Notes under the pieces: generated by a model
The model's database searches: none
Seen by the model: the letters and a program-made list of their open reading frames with translations, nothing else
Told to the model about the DNA's origin: nothing
Shown: positions 55,932 to 64,000 of the stretch, piece by piece
Position numbering within the stretch: the first letter of the stretch is position 1
How the letters are laid out: the number at the start of each line of letters is the position of its first letter
Position numbers and translations under genes: made by a program
NCBI RefSeq assembly: GCF_002872255.1
Contig: NZ_NIPR01000003.1
Location: forward strand, 1-64,000
DNA: 64,000 nt
Source: Companilactobacillus nuruki
GTDB taxonomy: Bacteria > Bacillota > Bacilli > Lactobacillales > Lactobacillaceae
Direction of reading: 5' to 3'

Positions 55932-56756
55932 TTGGCAAAAAAAAGAATTGATGTTTTATTAGTTGAACAAAATCTATTTGAATCAAGAGAACAAGCCAAA
56001 CGCTCAGTTATGGCCGGTGAAGTTTATAATCAGGATAATCTCCGTTTTGATAAACCAGGTGAAAAGGTTGATCCTGACACAGTTTTTCATTTGGCTAAGA
56101 ATGCTCATAGCAAGTATGTGAGTCGTGGTGGATATAAGTTGGAGAAAGCTCTCAAATCATTTGAAATTGATTTAACTGATAGAACTTGTTTGGATATAGG
56201 TTCATCAACTGGTGGTTTTACTGATGTTGCTTTGCAAAATGGTGCCCAAAAAGTTTATGCCTTGGATGTTGGATATAATCAATTAGCTTGGAAGTTAAGA
56301 AAAGATGAGCGAGTAGTTGTGATGGAACGGGTCAACTTCCGTTACAGCAAACCAGAAGATTTTCACGAAGGATTGCCACAATTTGCAATGACTGATGTTT
56401 CTTTTATTTCTTTAGAGTTGATTTTGCCACCAATGTTTAATATCATTTTGCCAGGTTCAGATGCAGTATGTTTGATCAAACCGCAGTTTGAGGCTGGTCC
56501 AGAAAATGTCGGTAAACACGGAATAGTTCGTGATCATAAAGTTCATCAAATGGTTCTTGAAAAAATTATTAACTTTGCTAAAACAACTGGATTTATTGTA
56601 TCTGGTTTGGATTATTCACCAATTAAGGGTGGAGAAGGTAATATTGAGTTTCTGATGCATATTCAAAAACCAACTGAATCACAAGATGGTGAAGTTTTAG
56701 ATAATGTTTCTGTTGAGAAGACGATGGAAGCAGCTTACTCAAATCTAAATAAATAG
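55932..56756 (+). CDS. TlyA-family rRNA methyltransferase
   Basis: 274 aa from TTG 55932. An N-terminal S4 RNA-binding domain (about 3-65, RIDVLLVEQNLFESREQAKR) precedes an FtsJ-like methyltransferase with DIGSSTGGFTDVALQNG. In other Bacilli this gene is followed by the ArgR/AhrC repressor gene; here recN follows directly. Confidence 0.93.
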   Translation: MAKKRIDVLLVEQNLFESREQAKRSVMAGEVYNQDNLRFDKPGEKVDPDTVFHLAKNAHSKYVSRGGYKLEKALKSFEIDLTDRTCLDIGSSTGGFTDVALQNGAQKVYALDVGYNQLAWKLRKDERVVVMERVNFRYSKPEDFHEGLPQFAMTDVSFISLELILPPMFNIILPGSDAVCLIKPQFEAGPENVGKHGIVRDHKVHQMVLEKIINFAKTTGFIVSGLDYSPIKGGEGNIEFLMHIQKPTESQDGEVLDNVSVEKTMEAAYSNLNK

Positions 56757-56764
56757 GTGAGACA

Positions 56765-58462
56765 ATGCTAAAAAAATTAATAATCAATAATTTTGCAATT
56801 ATCAATCAGTTACAGATCGACTTCCGCAGTGGAATGACTGCATTGACGGGTGAGACTGGTGCCGGTAAATCAATTATTATTGATGCCTTGGGATTGCTAG
56901 TCGGAAGCCGTTCCTCGATTGATTTTATTAGAACAGGACAGGAACAATTAAATGTGCAGGGACTATTTGAAGTGAAATCAGGTAGTCCTCTTTTTGCTAT
57001 TTTGGACGAATACGGGATTGCTCATGATGATAATCAATTAATTATTAAACGTGAAATAAATCGTAAAGGTAGAAATGTTTGTCGAGTTAATAATGAGTTA
57101 GTTAAAACCAATGTTTTGAGACAAGTGGGTCAATTTTTGGTAGAAATCCATGGTCAAAATCAGCAACAAGAATTATTGGATGAAGATAATCATATTCATA
57201 TTTTAGACCGATTTGCTGACAATAAGTTTCAAAAGAATTTAGTTCAATATCAAAAATTATTTAAGAATTATCAGGATAAACGTAGTCGTTTAAGAACGAT
57301 TCAAAAAAATTCACAAAATTTAGTACAAAGAATTGACATGTTAAAATTTCAAATTGAGGAAATTGACAGTGCCAAAGTAATTGCTGGCGAAGATGATCAA
57401 TTAGAAGACGAAAAGAACCAACTTTCCAATTTTGAGAAAATTAGTTCCTCTTTACAGGAAAGCTATCGAGGCCTTTCTGAGAATAATACTGGCGTGGTAG
57501 ATGCTTTAGGAAACGTTCGTGATCAATTGGAAGACATTATGGATTATGATAAGTCTTATAAGGATTTATACGATTCAGTTAATGGTGCTTATTACCAATT
57601 GCAGGACAATGCTTCAACCATCGCTGATCAGATAGAAAACTTGGACTTTGATGAGGATCGTTTGGATAATATTCAAAAACGTTTAATTACCTTGGATAGT
57701 CTGAAAAAAAAGTATGGACCAAGCCTGGATGAGGTTATTGAGTTTGGAAGAACTGCACATCAGGAGTTATCGGAGATTGATATTGATGATGAAACTGAGG
57801 CAAAATTAGAAAAAGAGATCGAAAATCAGCAAAAAGAATTGATTGAACTGGGAAAGTCTTTGTCAAAACAAAGACATCAAACAGCAACCAGTTTGGAAAA
57901 ATCGATCAATCATCAATTAAAGGATCTCTATATGCCTAATGCCAAATTTGGTGTTAATTTTACTTCATTGGCTGATGATAATCTTACGGTTGACGGTATA
58001 GATCAAATTCAATTTGATCTGAAGACAAATATTGGAGAGGATTTTAAGCCATTAGTTAAGGTTGCCTCTGGTGGTGAATTGTCCCGAGTGATTTTGGCTT
58101 TTGAAGCCATCATTGCTGAGAAAATGAACGTTGAGACAATTGTCTTTGATGAAATAGATACTGGAGTCAGCGGTCGAGTGGCTCAAGCTATTGGCGATAA
58201 AATTTATAAAGTTTCACAATTTCTTCAAGTTCTTTGTATTACTCATCTTCCTCAGGTAGCGGCAATGAGTGATTTACAATTTGAAATAAAAAAAGAGACC
58301 GTTAAGGATAAAACCGAAACAAGAGTTTCGCTACTTAACGATCTTCAAAGAATTGAAGCTATTTCATTGATGTTAGCTGGAACAAAGGTAACTGATCTGA
58401 CAAGAAAACACGCCCAAGAATTGTTAGAGTTGGCACAAGGAGAGCAGCAACGATTAGACTAA
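56765..58462 (+). CDS. recN: DNA repair protein RecN
   Basis: A 565-aa SMC-like ATPase. Walker A GETGAGKSIIIDAL lies at the N-terminus, a long coiled coil in the middle, and the ABC signature SGGELSRV plus Walker B IVFDEIDTGVSG at the C-terminus. It acts early in double-strand-break repair. It shares the direction and spacing of tlyA (8 bases), and no LexA box is seen in front of it. A minus-strand gene converges on its 3' end with a 9-base overlap. Confidence 0.97.
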   Translation: MLKKLIINNFAIINQLQIDFRSGMTALTGETGAGKSIIIDALGLLVGSRSSIDFIRTGQEQLNVQGLFEVKSGSPLFAILDEYGIAHDDNQLIIKREINRKGRNVCRVNNELVKTNVLRQVGQFLVEIHGQNQQQELLDEDNHIHILDRFADNKFQKNLVQYQKLFKNYQDKRSRLRTIQKNSQNLVQRIDMLKFQIEEIDSAKVIAGEDDQLEDEKNQLSNFEKISSSLQESYRGLSENNTGVVDALGNVRDQLEDIMDYDKSYKDLYDSVNGAYYQLQDNASTIADQIENLDFDEDRLDNIQKRLITLDSLKKKYGPSLDEVIEFGRTAHQELSEIDIDDETEAKLEKEIENQQKELIELGKSLSKQRHQTATSLEKSINHQLKDLYMPNAKFGVNFTSLADDNLTVDGIDQIQFDLKTNIGEDFKPLVKVASGGELSRVILAFEAIIAEKMNVETIVFDEIDTGVSGRVAQAIGDKIYKVSQFLQVLCITHLPQVAAMSDLQFEIKKETVKDKTETRVSLLNDLQRIEAISLMLAGTKVTDLTRKHAQELLELAQGEQQRLD

Positions 58463-58774
58463 ATTGATAGATTTAAGTTGGTCTAAAGTAACTATTTCAA
58501 AAAAAGTGGAAGTCATTTTGAATACGAATTTATTTTTATTAACTTGTGAAATAAATTTGCCATGTAGTTGATTGTCGTTTAACATTGTAATAACGACAGA
58601 ATATTTTTTTTGGAAACTCTGTTCTGCAAAAAATTCTAATTGCATTAAGGGCATTTGTTTAACTTGAATTTGAGATTGTTTTTTTAAATTAAAATCAAAG
58701 TTATTATTAATAAAGTTTGTAGTATTGTTGATTAGGCTAGTAGTGAAACGATTATGTAATTGTCTTGCTTGCAT
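58454..58774 (-). CDS. LexA-controlled small protein, 106 aa, possibly YolD-like
   Basis: ATG at 58774 is 8 bases after GGGGGA on the minus strand. The N-terminal half is basic and Asn/Gln-rich; the C-terminal half has a strand-rich pattern (YSVVITMLNDNQLHGKFIS, FFEIVTLDQLKSINLV) that vaguely resembles YolD-like proteins, which are SOS-controlled in Bacilli. The homology is weak and unproven. Two LexA-type boxes lie at its promoter, and it converges with recN, overlapping it by 9 bases. Confidence 0.72.
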   Translation of the reverse strand: MQARQLHNRFTTSLINNTTNFINNNFDFNLKKQSQIQVKQMPLMQLEFFAEQSFQKKYSVVITMLNDNQLHGKFISQVNKNKFVFKMTSTFFEIVTLDQLKSINLV

Positions 58775-58786
58775 TTTTAAGTCCCC

Positions 58787-58836
58787 CGAACACTTGTTTG
58801 TATCTACATTATACGAACCTGTGTTCGAAAGAGCAA
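58787..58836 (-). promoter_or_regulatory. SOS promoter with two LexA-type boxes (minus strand)
   Basis: Minus-strand -35 TTGCTC at 58831-58836 and -10 TATAAT at 58808-58813, spacer 17. The perfect dyad CGAACCTGTGTTCG at 58814-58827 fills the spacer. A second box, CGAACACTTGTTTG, lies at 58787-58800, downstream of the predicted transcription start. Both match the Gram-positive LexA (DinR) consensus CGAAC-N4-GTTYG apart from one N4 position each. Confidence 0.85.
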
Positions 58837-58908
58837 CTTTATTTTTTGATTTCTTAAGAATTATTTATCTTGACGACACTTAAAGCCTTGAAAAACAAGT
58901 GATTTTAT

Positions 58909-58937
58909 TGCATGATAGATATCAATATTATATAGAT
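58909..58937 (+). promoter_or_regulatory. Candidate promoter of gmk
   Basis: TTGCAT at 58909-58914 and TATAGA at 58932-58937, spacer 17. Confidence 0.5.
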
Positions 58938-58955
58938 AGTAGGGATAACTTAATT

Positions 58956-59567
58956 ATGTCAACAAGGGGAATGTTAATCGTTTTATCAGGTCCATCCGGT
59001 GTAGGTAAAGGAACTGTTAGAAAAGCGATGTTGAAGAACTCATCAATTAAATTTGATTATTCAGTTTCGATGACTACACGTCAGATGCGTCCTGGTGAAG
59101 TGGACGGAGTCGATTACTATTTCCGAACAAATGAAGAATTTGAAGAAGAAATAAAAAATGGTGGAATGTTGGAATATGCTAAATATGTTGACCATTACTA
59201 TGGAACACCATTAAAATATGTTAATCAAAAACTTGATGCAGGCATTGATGTATTATTAGAAATTGAAGTTAATGGTGCTATGCAAGTTCGCGAAAAGATG
59301 CCTGATGGTGTATTTATTTTCCTCACACCTCCAGATCTAGCAAGCTTACGGGATAGGATTACTCATCGTGGGACTGATGATGAGAAGACCATTGATAAGC
59401 GAATGGAAAAGGCGAAAAAAGAAATACAAATGATGACAAGCTATGACTATGCCGTCGTAAATGATAAAATACCTAATGCGGTTGATAAAATCGAGGGTAT
59501 AATTAAAAGTGAACACTTAAGAGTGGCACGTGTTATAGACAAATATAAAAAGATAATAGGAGATTGA
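58956..59567 (+). CDS. gmk: Guanylate kinase
   Basis: 203 aa from ATG 58956, whose N-terminus ([21 protein letters not shown]) matches other lactobacillal Gmk; longer starts at 58899 lack a clear ribosome-binding site. P-loop [13 protein letters not shown] and MEKAKKEI motifs are present. It makes GDP from GMP and is also a (p)ppGpp target. It is followed by rpoZ. Confidence 0.94.
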   Translation: MSTRGMLIVLSGPSGVGKGTVRKAMLKNSSIKFDYSVSMTTRQMRPGEVDGVDYYFRTNEEFEEEIKNGGMLEYAKYVDHYYGTPLKYVNQKLDAGIDVLLEIEVNGAMQVREKMPDGVFIFLTPPDLASLRDRITHRGTDDEKTIDKRMEKAKKEIQMMTSYDYAVVNDKIPNAVDKIEGIIKSEHLRVARVIDKYKKIIGD

Positions 59568-59573
59568 TAATTT

Positions 59574-59831
59574 ATGATTATTTATCCATCAATTGATAAA
59601 CTTTTAGATCGAGTTGATTCTCGTTATTCACTAGCGGTTTTAGCTGCTAAACGTGCACATCAACTAGAAAATGGTGATGTTGAATTATTGAGTCATTATG
59701 AATCACCAAGAACTGTTGGTCGTGCTTTTGAAGAAATTGCTGACGATAAGATTGAAATTGATCCTAATTCAATTCTTCTTGAAAAAGAAGCTGAAAAGAT
59801 TGAAGAAGAGAAAAAAGAAGACAACGAATAA
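59574..59831 (+). CDS. rpoZ: RNA polymerase omega subunit
   Basis: An 85-aa protein starting [31 protein letters not shown], typical of omega. The C-terminal tail is a run of Glu/Lys. Located between gmk and priA as in most Bacilli. Confidence 0.96.
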   Translation: MIIYPSIDKLLDRVDSRYSLAVLAAKRAHQLENGDVELLSHYESPRTVGRAFEEIADDKIEIDPNSILLEKEAEKIEEEKKEDNE

Positions 59832-59835
59832 AAAT

Positions 59836-59880
59836 TATTCCTTCACTGATTTTCGAATTAGTGGGGGCTTTTTATTTTTA
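59836..59880 (+). terminator. Weak terminator between rpoZ and priA
   Basis: CCTTCACTGATT / AATTAGTGGGGG stem with G-U pairs, then a T-rich tail. Confidence 0.5.
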
Positions 59881-59893
59881 AAGGGTGGTTTAA

Positions 59894-62299
59894 ATGTCAG
59901 TAGCAGAGATAATTGTTGATGTACCCACTATGCAAACTAACAGACCTTTTGAATATCTAATACCGGATTCGTTGACTGAGGTAGTTGTACCGGGGATGAG
60001 AGTTGAGGTTCCCTTTGGTCGCGGCAAACGGAAAATTCAAGGTTTTGTAATGAAAGTTAAAGATAACAGTGATTTTCAAGGTAAATTGAAGCCTATTAGT
60101 CGTGTGATTGATTTAAAACCAGTATTGTCTGATGAAATGTTAAAGTTGTCATATTGGTTAGCAGATCGGACGTATTCTTTTCAAATTTCTTGTCTTCAGA
60201 CAATGCTTCCTAGCGTAATGAGGGCCAAATATAAAGAGTTTGTTATTCCTATTGCTGAAGATGACGAAGTAAGAAGTTTATTAAATGATAAACCAGATTT
60301 GGAAATCACTAATCAAATGTCAGATGAGACTATTCGTTTGATAAACAAGTTAAGAAAAAATAATAAAATTGATATTCAATATGTTGTTGAAAATCAGGCT
60401 TTACAAATAAAGCGCCAGGCAGTAACAACCGATCTTAATATTATTCAGTTGCATGAGGCAAAAAGTAAATTGCGTGCTAATGCAAAGGCACAGATTAAAT
60501 TATTAGATTTTCTTTGCAATCACTTAGAAGAATTGCCAATAGAATTTAGTGATTTACAAGGAAATTATGGTATTTCCAGAGCAGTCATTAAAACGGCTGA
60601 AAAAAATCAATTAGTTAAAATCATTGAGGTAACTAAATTTCGTAAGCCAGTTGGAATAACACCGGAACAAACTAATAAGTTGGCTTTGACTGATGAACAG
60701 AAGGTTGCGGTAGATCAAATTAGTAATGCCATTGATCAAGAAGATTCAAAAACATTTTTGGTTGAAGGTGTGACTGGTAGTGGTAAAACAGAAGTTTATC
60801 TACAGACGATTGAAAAGGCTTTAAAGAAAAACAAAACAGCCTTGATGTTAGTACCGGAAATATCATTAACACCGCAAATGGTTAATCGAGTGGTTGGAAG
60901 GTTTGGAGATCAAGTAGCAGTTCTACATAGTGGACTTTCAAGCGGAGAGCGTTATGACGAGTGGACGCGAATAGAAAATAAAGATGTTAAAGTTGTAGTT
61001 GGTGCGCGTAGTGCTGTGTTTGCACCATTAGATAATATTGGTTTGATTATTATTGATGAGGAACATGAAGCAAGTTATAAGCAAGACGATAATCCTCGTT
61101 ATCACGCACGTGATGTGGCTTTATGGCGAGCAAACCTTAATAAAGCACCGGTAGTTTTAGGTAGTGCAACCCCTTCTTTAGAGTCACGGGCCCGAGCTCA
61201 AAAGGGTGTATATCAGTTAATTCGTATGAAAAAAAGAATTAATGATCAAGCTTTGCCACATGTTCATATAGTGGATATGCGAGATGATGAAAATGCAGCC
61301 GTTAAAGGAGATTTTTCACCAGCATTACAAGAATCATTGCAAACGACTTTAGATAGACATGAGCAAGCTATTATTTTACTTAATCGTCGAGGATACTCAT
61401 CATTTATGATGTGTCGCGAATGTGGATTTGTTTTAAAATGTCCCAATTGTGATGTTTCTCTGACTTATCATAAGGATTTGTCAAAAATGAAGTGTCACTA
61501 TTGTGGACATGAAGAACCTGTACCTAATTTCTGTCCCAATTGTCATAGCAAAAAGATTGGTTTTTATGGAACTGGAACACAAAATATTGAGCAACAATTG
61601 AATGACCTTTATCCTAATGCCAAGGTTCTACGAATGGATGTTGATACAACTAGACGAAAGGGTGACCATGCGAAGATATTGAAGCAATTTGGACAACATA
61701 AAGCTGATATTTTATTAGGCACACAGATGATAGCAAAAGGTTTAGATTTTCCAGACGTTACCTTAGTGGGCGTTATTAACGCCGATACCACTTTGAGTTT
61801 GGCGGATTATCGAGCAAGTGAGCGGACTTTTCAGCTTTTGACCCAAGTCAGTGGTCGAGCAGGACGGGCTCAAAAAGCAGGTCATGTAATTATTCAGACA
61901 TTTAATCCGGACCACTATGCGATCAAAGACGCAGCTAAGCAGGATTATGAAAAGTTTTTTAAACAAGAAATGTATTTAAGACATCAATCTAATTACACGC
62001 CCTATTATTTTACGACTTTAATTAGTGTAGCCAACCAAGACGAAGGTAAAACTTTGAAACAAAGCTATTGGTTAAAAAAGCAGCTCCAGACAGCTTTATC
62101 AAAAGATGCTATTCTTTTAGGTCCAAGTCCAACGATGATTTCAAGGAAACAAAACAAATATTATTATCAAATTATTGTAAAATATAAACATGAACCTAAA
62201 TTGCATCAAAAACTATTAGAAATTTTAAATGAAACACAAACTGATACTAAAAATGGTTTTACTATTGCGATAGATAATGAACCACAACATATTGATTAA
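59894..62299 (+). CDS. priA: Primosomal protein N' (PriA helicase)
   Basis: An 801-aa superfamily 2 helicase. An N-terminal DNA-binding domain (about 1-110), Walker A GVTGSGKTEVYLQ, DEEH motif, zinc-binding cysteines between residues about 500 and 560 (CRECG, CPNC, CHYCG, CPNC), and C-terminal helicase motifs (GTQMIAKG, QVSGRAGR). It restarts replication forks outside the origin. Confidence 0.98.
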   Translation: MSVAEIIVDVPTMQTNRPFEYLIPDSLTEVVVPGMRVEVPFGRGKRKIQGFVMKVKDNSDFQGKLKPISRVIDLKPVLSDEMLKLSYWLADRTYSFQISCLQTMLPSVMRAKYKEFVIPIAEDDEVRSLLNDKPDLEITNQMSDETIRLINKLRKNNKIDIQYVVENQALQIKRQAVTTDLNIIQLHEAKSKLRANAKAQIKLLDFLCNHLEELPIEFSDLQGNYGISRAVIKTAEKNQLVKIIEVTKFRKPVGITPEQTNKLALTDEQKVAVDQISNAIDQEDSKTFLVEGVTGSGKTEVYLQTIEKALKKNKTALMLVPEISLTPQMVNRVVGRFGDQVAVLHSGLSSGERYDEWTRIENKDVKVVVGARSAVFAPLDNIGLIIIDEEHEASYKQDDNPRYHARDVALWRANLNKAPVVLGSATPSLESRARAQKGVYQLIRMKKRINDQALPHVHIVDMRDDENAAVKGDFSPALQESLQTTLDRHEQAIILLNRRGYSSFMMCRECGFVLKCPNCDVSLTYHKDLSKMKCHYCGHEEPVPNFCPNCHSKKIGFYGTGTQNIEQQLNDLYPNAKVLRMDVDTTRRKGDHAKILKQFGQHKADILLGTQMIAKGLDFPDVTLVGVINADTTLSLADYRASERTFQLLTQVSGRAGRAQKAGHVIIQTFNPDHYAIKDAAKQDYEKFFKQEMYLRHQSNYTPYYFTTLISVANQDEGKTLKQSYWLKKQLQTALSKDAILLGPSPTMISRKQNKYYYQIIVKYKHEPKLHQKLLEILNETQTDTKNGFTIAIDNEPQHID

Positions 62300-62314
62300 T
62301 GAGGGTGATATTTA

Positions 62315-63265
62315 ATGACAAAAATAATTTTCCTAGGTACACCAGAATTTTCAGCAACAGTTCTAAAGGGACTTATCAAAGAGGGTTATGACATAATTGC
62401 AGCTGTTACTCAACCGGATAAGCCCGTCGGACGTAAACAAAAACTTCAAAAAAGTCCAGTCAAATTGATTGCGGAAGATGAAAACATCAAACTTTATCAA
62501 CCAGCCAAATTGCCAGGTAGTCCTGAGGTAGAGGAACTGAAATCTTTGAATGCTGATTTGATTGTAACCGCCGCTTATGGCCAATTTTTACCAACTAGCT
62601 TTTTGAATTCTGCAAAGATAGCGGCAATCAATGTTCATGGATCGCTATTACCTAAGTATCGTGGTGGTGCACCTATTCAATGGTCATTATTGAATGGTGA
62701 CAAGGAAACTGGTATTACAATTATGTATATGGTCAAAGGAATGGATGCGGGTGATATTATTAGTCAGGAGAAGTTACCAATTACTCTTGATGATGATAAT
62801 GGTAGTTTATTTGAAAAAATGGCTATTGTTGGACGAGAACTATTGCTTGATACTATTCCTAAAATCTTGTCAGGTGACATTCATCCGATTGCTCAAGATC
62901 CTGATAAGGTGGTTTTCTCACCAAATATTTCTAAGGAACAGGAACATATTGATTTTAATCAGCCCGCAGAACAAGTGTTTAATCAAATAAGAGCTTTGAG
63001 TCCAGACCCTGGAGCATGGGTTATGTTAGATGGACAAAGAACAAAAATTTATAAGACTGAGATTGTTTCAGAAAAATTTGATCAAGAGACTGGAACAATT
63101 GCTGAATTAGGTAAAAAACGATTGGTAATCGTAGCGGGAGACAATCGCGGGGTTTCAATCAAAAAGATTCAACCGGCCGGTAAAAAAATTATGGATGTTG
63201 CCAATTATTTGAATGGAATGGGCAAAAATCTAAAAGAAGGACAACAAATTATTGATGAAAAATAA
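62315..63265 (+). CDS. fmt: Methionyl-tRNA formyltransferase
   Basis: A 316-aa protein of the usual length. Formyltransferase motif HGSLLPKYRGGAPIQW and N-terminal FLGTPEFS are present; a C-terminal tRNA-binding domain follows. It formylates initiator Met-tRNA. It overlaps rsmB. Confidence 0.97.
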   Translation: MTKIIFLGTPEFSATVLKGLIKEGYDIIAAVTQPDKPVGRKQKLQKSPVKLIAEDENIKLYQPAKLPGSPEVEELKSLNADLIVTAAYGQFLPTSFLNSAKIAAINVHGSLLPKYRGGAPIQWSLLNGDKETGITIMYMVKGMDAGDIISQEKLPITLDDDNGSLFEKMAIVGRELLLDTIPKILSGDIHPIAQDPDKVVFSPNISKEQEHIDFNQPAEQVFNQIRALSPDPGAWVMLDGQRTKIYKTEIVSEKFDQETGTIAELGKKRLVIVAGDNRGVSIKKIQPAGKKIMDVANYLNGMGKNLKEGQQIIDEK

Positions 63266-64000
63266 TCCTAGGGCATTAGCTGTAGAGGCATTGACAAGAG
63301 TTTTTAAGAATAAGGCTTATTCTAATATTGAAATTAACAATATTTTGAAGAATTCAGATTTATCAGACGCAGATAGTCGTTTGATGACAAACATTGTTTA
63401 TGGAGTTATCCAAAATAAATATGTTTTGGAATACCAACTTGAACCGTACTTAAAAGATAAAAAATTGGATCTTTGGTTAGACCTATTATTACAAACAGCA
63501 ATTTATCAATTATGTTATTTAGATAAAGTGCCAGCACACGCAATTTTAAACGAATCGACCGAGATAGCTAAAAAGAAGGCAAATCAAGGCGCTGGTAATC
63601 TAGTCAATGCTGTTTTACGTAATTTTCAAAGACATGGTTCTCGTGTTATGCCAGGTGGAGATTCGGTCTATGATTTGAGTAAATTATATAGTGTACCTCG
63701 TTGGTTGGTAGAATTATTTATTGAACAACAAGGTTTGGATAAAACTAAAGAAATTTTAGAATCAATTAATCAACCATCAAGTGTATCTATCCGAGTTAAT
63801 ACTAATAAAATAACTGTACCTGAGTTAAAGGAAATATTGTCTAAACAAGGATTTGAGATGCATGATAGCAAAATTTCACCTGTGGGACTAGTTTGTTCTA
63901 GTGGTAACTTAGTTAATACTGTTGAATTTAGGGATGGTCTTTATACAATTCAAGATGAAAGTTCAATGCTTGTTGCACCTGCTTTGGATCTTCAGCCTGA
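63255..64000 (+). CDS. rsmB: 16S rRNA (cytosine-967-C5)-methyltransferase, 3' end outside window
   Basis: The ATG at 63255 overlaps the fmt stop, and the frame stays open to the window end (about 248 residues). The N-terminal NusB-like RNA-binding domain (RALAVEALTRVFKNKAYSNIE, HAILNESTEIAKKK) and the segment before the methyltransferase core (DGLYTIQDESSMLVAPALD) are typical of RsmB/Sun. The catalytic cysteines lie outside the window. Confidence 0.94.
   Translation, partial: MKNNPRALAVEALTRVFKNKAYSNIEINNILKNSDLSDADSRLMTNIVYGVIQNKYVLEYQLEPYLKDKKLDLWLDLLLQTAIYQLCYLDKVPAHAILNESTEIAKKKANQGAGNLVNAVLRNFQRHGSRVMPGGDSVYDLSKLYSVPRWLVELFIEQQGLDKTKEILESINQPSSVSIRVNTNKITVPELKEILSKQGFEMHDSKISPVGLVCSSGNLVNTVEFRDGLYTIQDESSMLVAPALDLQP

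Noticed and set aside
1-64000. CRISPR array, insertion sequence, prophage or attachment sites
   Set aside because: No spaced direct repeats, transposase, integrase or phage structural genes were seen; the only clear repeat is the tRNA-Arg pair.

Overview
The window is a low-GC (by eye about one third G+C) Firmicutes chromosome segment. The gene content and order point to the family Lactobacillaceae. Gene order runs include polA-mutM-coaE-nrdR-dnaB-dnaI-thrS, infC-rpmI-rplT, yqeG-yqeH-yhbY-nadD-yqeK-rsfS-yqeM, pheS-pheT, rplU-prp-rpmA, efp-yqhY-nusB-folD-xseA-xseB-ispA-tlyA-recN, and gmk-rpoZ-priA-fmt-rsmB. I infer a lactobacillus, possibly of the Companilactobacillus type, but the genus is not proven by anything I can compute here. 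Almost all genes read on the + strand. No prophage, insertion sequence, CRISPR array or plasmid gene was seen.

Layout. 1-1.4 kb: 3' part of an MFS drug exporter. 1.5-10.6 kb: DNA repair and replication restart/initiation genes, then thrS behind a T-box. 11-14.7 kb: an amino-acid catabolic cluster (alanine dehydrogenase, threonine/serine dehydratase, APC permease). 14.7-16.3 kb: a divergent MerR regulator and SDR reductase pair. 16.3-17.7 kb: the L20-leader-controlled infC-rpmI-rplT operon. 17.8-23.8 kb: a ribosome-assembly, NAD and RNA-modification operon. 23.9-27.6 kb: a tiny membrane protein, 6-phosphogluconate dehydrogenase and an ArlRS/LisRK-like two-component system. 27.8-29.1 kb (minus strand): yidC and acylphosphatase. 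29.2-35.5 kb: an RNA methyltransferase, T-box-controlled pheST, mltG and greA. 35.6-43.6 kb: a penicillin-binding protein, rpmG, one-carbon, rhomboid, glucokinase, miaA and YnbB genes. 43.6-50 kb is the most accessory-looking part: small unknown ORFs, a CDF metal exporter, two near-identical tRNA-Arg genes, an esterase and an unassigned 521-aa membrane protein. 50-64 kb: ribosomal proteins L21 and L27 with the Prp protease, efp, DNA and isoprenoid genes, recN, and the gmk-priA-fmt-rsmB block.

Regulation visible in the sequence: two T-boxes with readable specifier codons (ACC for thrS, TTC for pheS); an L20 leader with two mutually exclusive hairpins and an AUA start codon for infC; an L21 leader; an unassigned 12-bp long-range stem next to the ald ribosome-binding site; and a minus-strand promoter at 58.8 kb whose -35/-10 spacer contains a LexA-type box, with a second box just downstream. 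That promoter drives a 106-aa gene convergent with recN.

No large novel system is evident. The best leads are the LexA-box gene next to recN, the ald leader, and several short ORFs that have their own ribosome-binding sites and terminators (42, 43 and 40 aa).
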